Assembly: GCA_003254905.1 (NCBI GenBank)
Contig: QANU01077325.1
Span: forward strand, 1 to 64,000
Direction: 5' to 3'
Source of the DNA: Nissolia schottii
Taxonomy: Eukaryota > Streptophyta > Magnoliopsida > Fabales > Fabaceae
DNA: 64,000 nt
In this document: positions 58,229 to 64,000 of the stretch, piece by piece
Layout of the letters: every line of letters begins with the position of its first letter
Position numbering within the stretch: position 1 is the first letter of the stretch
Notes under the pieces: generated by a model
What the model was told of the DNA's origin: nothing
The model's database searches: none
What the model saw: only the letters and a program-made list of their open reading frames with translations
Translations under genes and position numbers: made by a program

Positions 58229-59407
58229 TTACTCACAGCAACAACACTGCATGGTGTTTGATAAAATGCCCAAACCACCTTGGTTCATGTCAAACCAAAC
58301 CTGCCTGAACACTTTGATGATGAGATCATGGTACTCATCAGCATTCAAGGTCAGATAGCATGCCAGAAGCTCCTCCATTTCTTCTGGATGCCTAATCTGA
58401 TTCTCAATGATCATCTCAATCATTGAATCCCTGAAATCCTGCTTTGGATCCAATGAACATTTGATCACAGCAAAGCTATCTGACCCTTGTGCTGCTTCCT
58501 CCTCCGCCACATCCCTTTCGAATATTCTCTTCATCTTTAGCTTTGATTTCCTCATGTCTTCTAGAGCCTTTACTTTGCAATTAGTTTCAGCCTTGGAAGC
58601 CATTCTTGGAGAATAGATTCTGACCTTTGGTTTCCTCCTCCGGATTTCTCTGCTGACATGATCATGTGTTTGCCTCTTTTTCTTAGTCTTCACCTTCAAC
58701 TCCTCAATCTCTTTCAAATTCTTCCGTGGCTGCTGCTTACCACTTTTCTCATAGCTCTCTACAACAGTTCTTATTTTAGGATTCTTGGAATCTGCACAAG
58801 ATGCAAAGTAATGTGTCCTTGGGGTACAAATTGTTCTAGGGGAATCAAATTGCAGCACATCTTTTTCCACTACTTTGCTTGATGCAAATTCAGCTTTTTC
58901 TGCTGCCTCTCTTTCTGATTTCAAGAGCTGCTCTTGAAGAACACTTTGTGCTTTCCTCTCAAATCTCCTCCTCAAGAGTTCATATTCCTTTTCTCTATTG
59001 TAATCATCAACCTTCTCAAGTGAAGAAACCTTCCTATCATCTAGGACACTATCCTTCTTCTCCTTGAACTTGAGTTTGCCTTCTCTTGTTCCATGTTTCT
59101 TCGCATCCCTTCTTGGAATGACACTCTCATCAGTGTCTCCACCACTTTTCTTAACCTCATGATCAATCTCTTCACCAAATGATGGTTTCCACAAAGCATC
59201 ACCATCACCATTCCCACAAGAATACTTTGGTGAACCAACAGATGATGCAGATTTCTGCTTTGTTGCCTCCTTCTGCTGCTGCTTCATCTTTCCATGATTT
59301 GGCTCTGAATTGATTCTCATTTGCTTGAACATGGATAGCCAAGAAAAAGCAAAAGCAGAAGCAGAAGAAGAAGCTGAAGAAGATTTCCTTCCACCCCATT
59401 TCATCAT
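58229..59407 (-). CDS. OFP5: OVATE family protein (OFP5-like)
   Basis: The single exon encodes 392 residues. OVATE proteins are plant-specific transcriptional repressors that bind homeodomain (KNOX/BELL) and TRM proteins and shape organ growth and cell division plane. The OVATE domain is at about 311-374: [51 protein letters not shown]. The long middle is Lys/Glu-rich and charged ([20 protein letters not shown]), partly coiled-coil-like, and has a basic cluster ([22 protein letters not shown]) that could be nuclear targeting. The N-terminus [14 protein letters not shown] matches the longer OFP5 subgroup (from memory). The protein ends in a CCCCE cluster. The start is the first of two adjacent ATGs. 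A TATA-like TAGTATATACTA lies at about 59454-59465. Confidence 0.92.
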   Translation of the reverse strand: MMKWGGRKSSSASSSASAFAFSWLSMFKQMRINSEPNHGKMKQQQKEATKQKSASSVGSPKYSCGNGDGDALWKPSFGEEIDHEVKKSGGDTDESVIPRRDAKKHGTREGKLKFKEKKDSVLDDRKVSSLEKVDDYNREKEYELLRRRFERKAQSVLQEQLLKSEREAAEKAEFASSKVVEKDVLQFDSPRTICTPRTHYFASCADSKNPKIRTVVESYEKSGKQQPRKNLKEIEELKVKTKKKRQTHDHVSREIRRRKPKVRIYSPRMASKAETNCKVKALEDMRKSKLKMKRIFERDVAEEEAAQGSDSFAVIKCSLDPKQDFRDSMIEMIIENQIRHPEEMEELLACYLTLNADEYHDLIIKVFRQVWFDMNQGGLGILSNTMQCCCCE

Positions 59408-60969
59408 TTGTTGTTAATGTTGGGATTGCTGCAACTGTGGATTTGGTTTAAGGTAGTATATACTAGTTTGAGAGGAAGATAAAAGAACTGAATTGGAAGA
59501 TAAGGGAACTTGGTGTGTGAAAGGTTTGTAGCAGTTAGTGTTGGGAACGGTTAGGACATTGAAATAGGAACGTGTGTTTCTTAATGGTTACTTGTGCTCT
59601 ATTTTCAAAAGAGAAACCCGCCCCAATTCATGTGACCACTAAACCCACTTTTCCTGCTTTTTAGTTTGAAATGGATCCTATTTGGGACCTCTGTTTTTTT
59701 TGCCCCACCTAGTTGTCGATGTAATTGGCGAGTTAAGACTATTAATTATAATGAGACATAGCAAATAGCATTCCACTATTAACCTAATGAGTTTGATGAG
59801 CTTTGTTTGCTTCTGCTGAACCCTTTTGATAATAGAAGCTGCTGCCTTTGATTTTAGTGCAAATCTCAAGAACCATCTCTTTAAAAAGTATTTAACACAC
59901 TTTTTAGTTCTTTTGGCTTGGTCATAATAACTTTGAAATTATCTCAAGAATTATCTCTTTTAAAAATTTAAATTGATAAAAAAAGATAATTTTAATGATT
60001 TTATATTATATATCTTTAGACAACAATATAACTATAGATGTGTAGGTTAGTACAAGTTATTTATGTTAGGGATTTGCCTAAAGACACAAATTAAGAGAGA
60101 GTAATTTTTGCTTAAAAAAAATAAGTTTTTAAAGTTTTTTTTAATGCTTTGAAAACAATAAAAAAATTTCTTTTATCTTTCACCAATGCTATGTTGCAAA
60201 ACCCGCTATATTAATAAGAGATAGTGACAAAAAAGAATGCACAACTTCCACTGCCCGATACAATTAGTACAAAATCAGTCACAAATTTCTAGAGTGAGAT
60301 GTACTAGTTTTTCGCCATCACCATTATTTTTTCAACACATCAGTCGTGTCAGGCAATTTTTTTCAGACATTCTAGTATTTTCCTAACATCAATTTAGCAT
60401 TGACCTTGAGAAGAAGGTTGTTTGTCAATGGAGGGTTAGCCTGGAAGATTTAGGAACTAGGGAGGCTATTGTAGTAGGAGTCCATTTAAATACACTAACT
60501 TTTGTATTTTCTTTTTTTGCCAGGAAGCATGTGAAAAAGGGGAGGATTTTGTAGGGATACACTTATAAAGAACTTGTTTGGCTTTCGCTTTGGATTTAGT
60601 GATGCTAATCCTGGCCAGCAAGATCTTTGTTTCTTTCTTTTGCTTTTTCTGGCTTTATTCTTTCCAAATTGCCTTTACTAATCTACTTTTCCATTTAAGT
60701 CAAAGCCTCAAATGGTAGTACTGTGGTCCTTTGCTTAGGTTTGTCGCACGTATATTATTAGTAGATTAATTAGGCCTAACTAGTGGGTTGGGCTAATCTA
60801 GATTTGTTTTAGTCCATATATAATGTTACAATCACCTTTTATTTTCAAGACCCCAAAAAATTGAAGAAAAAAAGCATAGAAGGAAAATATAAAACACATT
60901 AGTTAAAACTAGAGAAATGAAAATGGGATAAAAAAAATTTAAATATCTAAAAATTCAAGATTGGAATTG
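59408..60969. other. Spacer upstream of the OVATE gene
   Basis: The proximal part is presumed promoter. The rest is AT-rich DNA with no gene recognised. Confidence 0.5.
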
Positions 60970-61180
60970 AGTTTAATTTCTAGTAATTGATAGTCTAAAG
61001 TGTTTTACATTTTCATTCAATCAAATTTTTTGATATATATGACTTTTGAAAGAGTGAGAGATAGAATCAACTATATATATTAATGTGACAATATTTAATT
61101 ATTGACAGTATAAAAATATTTTACACTGATTAATGGATAAAAATTAAATTTATTGAAATTAGTGAATAATTTATTTTATT
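60970..61180. repeat. Diverged relative of the 21.85 kb MITE
   Basis: Begins TTGAGTTTAATTTCTAG and ends TAATGGATAAAAATTAAATTTA, with internal ATATATATGACTTTTGAA and GTGAGAGATAG matching 21900-21940. It is longer than the 21.85 kb copy, and the ends are less well kept. Confidence 0.4.
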
Positions 61181-64000
61181 TTATTTTATTTTATTTTTAG
61201 TTAAGAGATAACCAAATGGCACTAAAAGTTGTCCGGCTCCTTTATCAGTAGTACAGATACATAGCAGTTTACGGTTGGTATAAAATTTGCTCATGAAACC
61301 GCCGTTCATTCAGATAATGTCCTTGCTCGTCAAGTTGATTTAATTATAACTTTGTTGCACATTTAATAGTGTGGTGTAAACAATGGGGATGGGGTTGGAA
61401 TTTCTAAAACTTAATTAACGTTGAAAATAGATGGGTAATTATTTACAATAATTAATGACGCCTTTGAAATTTCCCTCTTTTGATCATCAAACGATTTATT
61501 GAAGCGGCTATTACTAAATGCAGATTTCGATCTTGAACAGAAGCTAGATCCAAACTAGAGGCTCTTTATTGCTCAAATTAAGGAACTTCACAATTTCAGC
61601 CAAATGCAAACAAAAAAAATAATGTTTATTCAAAAGTGACTCTTAATCCTGGAAATGATTTTATCATTTTAAAACAATTGATCAAAGTGGTTGATGTTTG
61701 TCAAAGAAGTATCCGAGACAATCTAATTCAAGTCTTTTAAGATATTTAAATGTGGTTAACTTTTTTAATTGAGATTCCAACAATGTCTATCACGTTGTGA
61801 TAAACTAACCCTTACCATTAACTGATGTCGAATAAAAAGTTCCTCACAAAAAGAAAGTCCAATTGCTACTGATTGCTTTAACATTTATAAGCCTAATATA
61901 AGCTTATCAATGTTTTTCAGTTTGCCTCGAGTTTCACCTGTGAACCTTCAACATCAATGCCTCATGATTGATAACCCATCTATCTATTATACTCAAACTG
62001 GACTATTTGGAAACTACTGTAAAGGCCCAGCCCAACAGAAGTTGACAAGCAACCTGGGCCTATGTCGATATAACTGTTGCTGTACCATAACTATTTTGCC
62101 TTGCACAATGCAGATGTGTTATGCTGCTAATAAAGAAATGTATTTGGCATCTAAAGAAAATGAGAAATACATATTGAATCCATGGCGGCTCTGGAATCTT
62201 GATGATCATGGATATTGGATGAGACTGAGATTATGGACACATTGGCAGCCGGCCATAATTTAATTGTCACCTTGCCATATCCTACACATAAATGTACAAT
62301 AATAACAAAATTGATGCAATATAATTTTTTTTTATTATAAAATTGTGAGAGATATTGCTCTTGCAATTTTAGAGAGTGAAACATTAAAAGTTACTTCTTT
62401 TTTAAATAGGTATTTTTTGATAATTGAACTTATGCTCTCATTTTAAGGAAGGTCAAACTAGTTGTCATTCATCTAATAGTTTGTCGGTTTGATGTAATAT
62501 AATTATGTGCTTACATTAGTATGATTATTTATTTACTTATAAAAAATGACACATCCGCGATTCATTATAAATCTAGGAAAAACTTATAATAACATTAAGT
62601 ATTCAACTATTGGAGTAGATATCATTTTCTTAGAAGCCTTTATTTGACTACCATTCCAATTCAAAAGGTTTGTGACTTTGTCTTACATTAAATATATACA
62701 TATACACGCATCTAACACACACACAAAACCATATTTTCAGAAATCCAAAATTAATTAATTTGCCAAGATTAGTTAGTAAACTACATAAAAACAACACATA
62801 ACTTTAGACATCTAAGATATTGTATTAAATTCTTTCAGCCATTGTTTGAGCAAGATTCGTTTTTGAAGAAAAGCAAATTATTAGAAAGTGGCAAATGCGT
62901 GAATGTGTTTTATGACTAGAGAAAGTCTTTAAAGTTTTTGCGACCACTAATGCTTCACGTTTATCGTGGGGAATGCAAAAAAACGCCTGGATAAGGAATC
63001 TTAGGCTAGCGAGTTGTTTTCCAAATTCATCCAATGACTATTTTATCAAGATCTTATTTAATATTAAATGATTAATAAGTTGACACGATGTCATATGGCC
63101 AATTAATAAATTAACATTTCTTTCCTTCTTTGCAAAATACTGTCCAAATGTTTGTTCAAATATGTGCCCTGTTTGTGCCTCCACTTTCTTGATCATCCAT
63201 TTATTCTTAAATATTAAATGATTGGCTGGTGAAGGCTACCGCCTTACCTCAAAAAGATTATATGCTAAAAGTTTTATCTCCCGAAGATTATGCATTTTAC
63301 TGTAATTTCCCCTAAACAATGAGACGTGTATATGTGTGTGTCTAATTGATACCCGCAAGTTTCCTTTTAATAAGGTTGATTAAGGAATGCCAGTGACAAT
63401 AACTTGAGATGCCCGCAGTTAAGTGTGGATCCAATCACTTCTCAAAAAGGAGATGCTAGAAGCAATCCGCGTTGACTATTCTTTCTTTCATCCATTGTTT
63501 GGACCACTTGGAAAAAATATTCCCCAAAATTTAAGAAAAATATAAGGAATAATCAATTTTGTTGTAGCATAAAAATTAAAAGCAGATAAAAAATGGTACT
63601 CAGTCAGAAATTTTGCTAGGAAATTAAATGTCACAATAATGTGATCTATTGTCCCATAGAAACAGACGTTACAAGTTACAACCTTATCGTTGAACACCAT
63701 ATTGTTCACATTGAAAATTAAATTCTGTTCAACATTTTCTTATTTTCTATAAGCAATTCTTTGTTTAGTTTGAAAATATTTGGAAGAAAGTTCAGCTTTG
63801 CTAATAATGCTGATGTGCACCACTAACAAGAATTTAGTTGGAGGAAACCTTGTTGGTTGTGTCATTTGCGCCATTATGTGAAGGAGCAATTAAGGGATGA
63901 GTTTGGTGATGACCATCCTCCACCACTCAAAGGGGCTAATTACTTTAATCTGAAAATAATATTGATATTCATCTTTTAGAATATCTTCTAACTTTTCTTA
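61181..64000. other. Terminal spacer, no supported gene
   Basis: Contains a 117-codon open frame at 61910-62263 (+) and short minus-strand frames near 62825-63034 and 63488-63709, none with a recognisable domain or clear splice context. The text near 63780-63940 is somewhat coding-like but cannot be placed. Confidence 0.4.

Noticed and set aside
61910-62263. 117-codon plus-strand frame with Cys-rich patch
   Set aside because: No recognisable family, no supporting promoter or splice context; length is within chance for this much spacer.

Overview
This 64 kb window is plant nuclear DNA, most likely from a legume close to soybean (inference from a nodulin-26-like aquaporin, gene density, intron structure and repeat types; no database search was possible). 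The background is AT-rich with long repeat-filled spacers. Coding exons are much more GC-rich, most strikingly PDX1 and the HAD phosphatase. I support eleven protein-coding genes. No rRNA, tRNA, CRISPR or prokaryotic feature was seen.

Layout. 3.9-6.8 kb (+): seipin (SEIPIN2 type), lipid-droplet biogenesis. 8.3-10.4 kb (-): five-exon NIP-I aquaporin. 13.4-15.8 kb: a hAT-type MITE with an 8-bp target duplication, then a 1.2 kb Mutator-like element with 9-bp target duplications and an internal hairpin-forming minisatellite. 18.7-19.6 kb (-): intronless PDX1 (vitamin B6). 20.2-24.3 kb: repeats, including a solo LTR with 5-bp target duplications. 25.2-26.1 kb (+): SCP1-like HAD phosphatase with an assembly gap just upstream. 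28.8-29.2 kb (-): a small secreted Cys-rich protein I cannot name. 29.8-33.1 kb (+): FYVE plus SYLF domain protein. 33.6-36.5 and 39.3-43.5 kb (-): two tandem ankyrin/PGG membrane proteins (ACD6/ITN1-like) separated by a repeat array. 45.4-46.6 kb (+): TMEM230-like membrane protein. 51.9-53.2 kb (+): heat-shock factor HSFA4A, downstream of a 220-base gap. 58.2-59.4 kb (-): OVATE family protein. 59.4-64 kb: no supported gene.

The genes form no operon or obvious pathway; they are ordinary, independently transcribed plant genes. Their order does look ancestral. From memory, SEIPIN2, HAD phosphatase and FYVE genes lie close together on Arabidopsis chromosome 1, and OFP5, HSFA4A and NIP1;2 lie close together on chromosome 4. 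The dynamic part of the window is the ankyrin/PGG pair. Copy B has gained a solo LTR and a foldback MITE in its introns that copy A lacks. Copy A has about 83 coding bases hidden behind a single N in exon 1. I found no convincing undescribed biological system. The most distinctive structures are the Mutator-like element with its hairpin minisatellite and the repeat array between the ankyrin paralogs.
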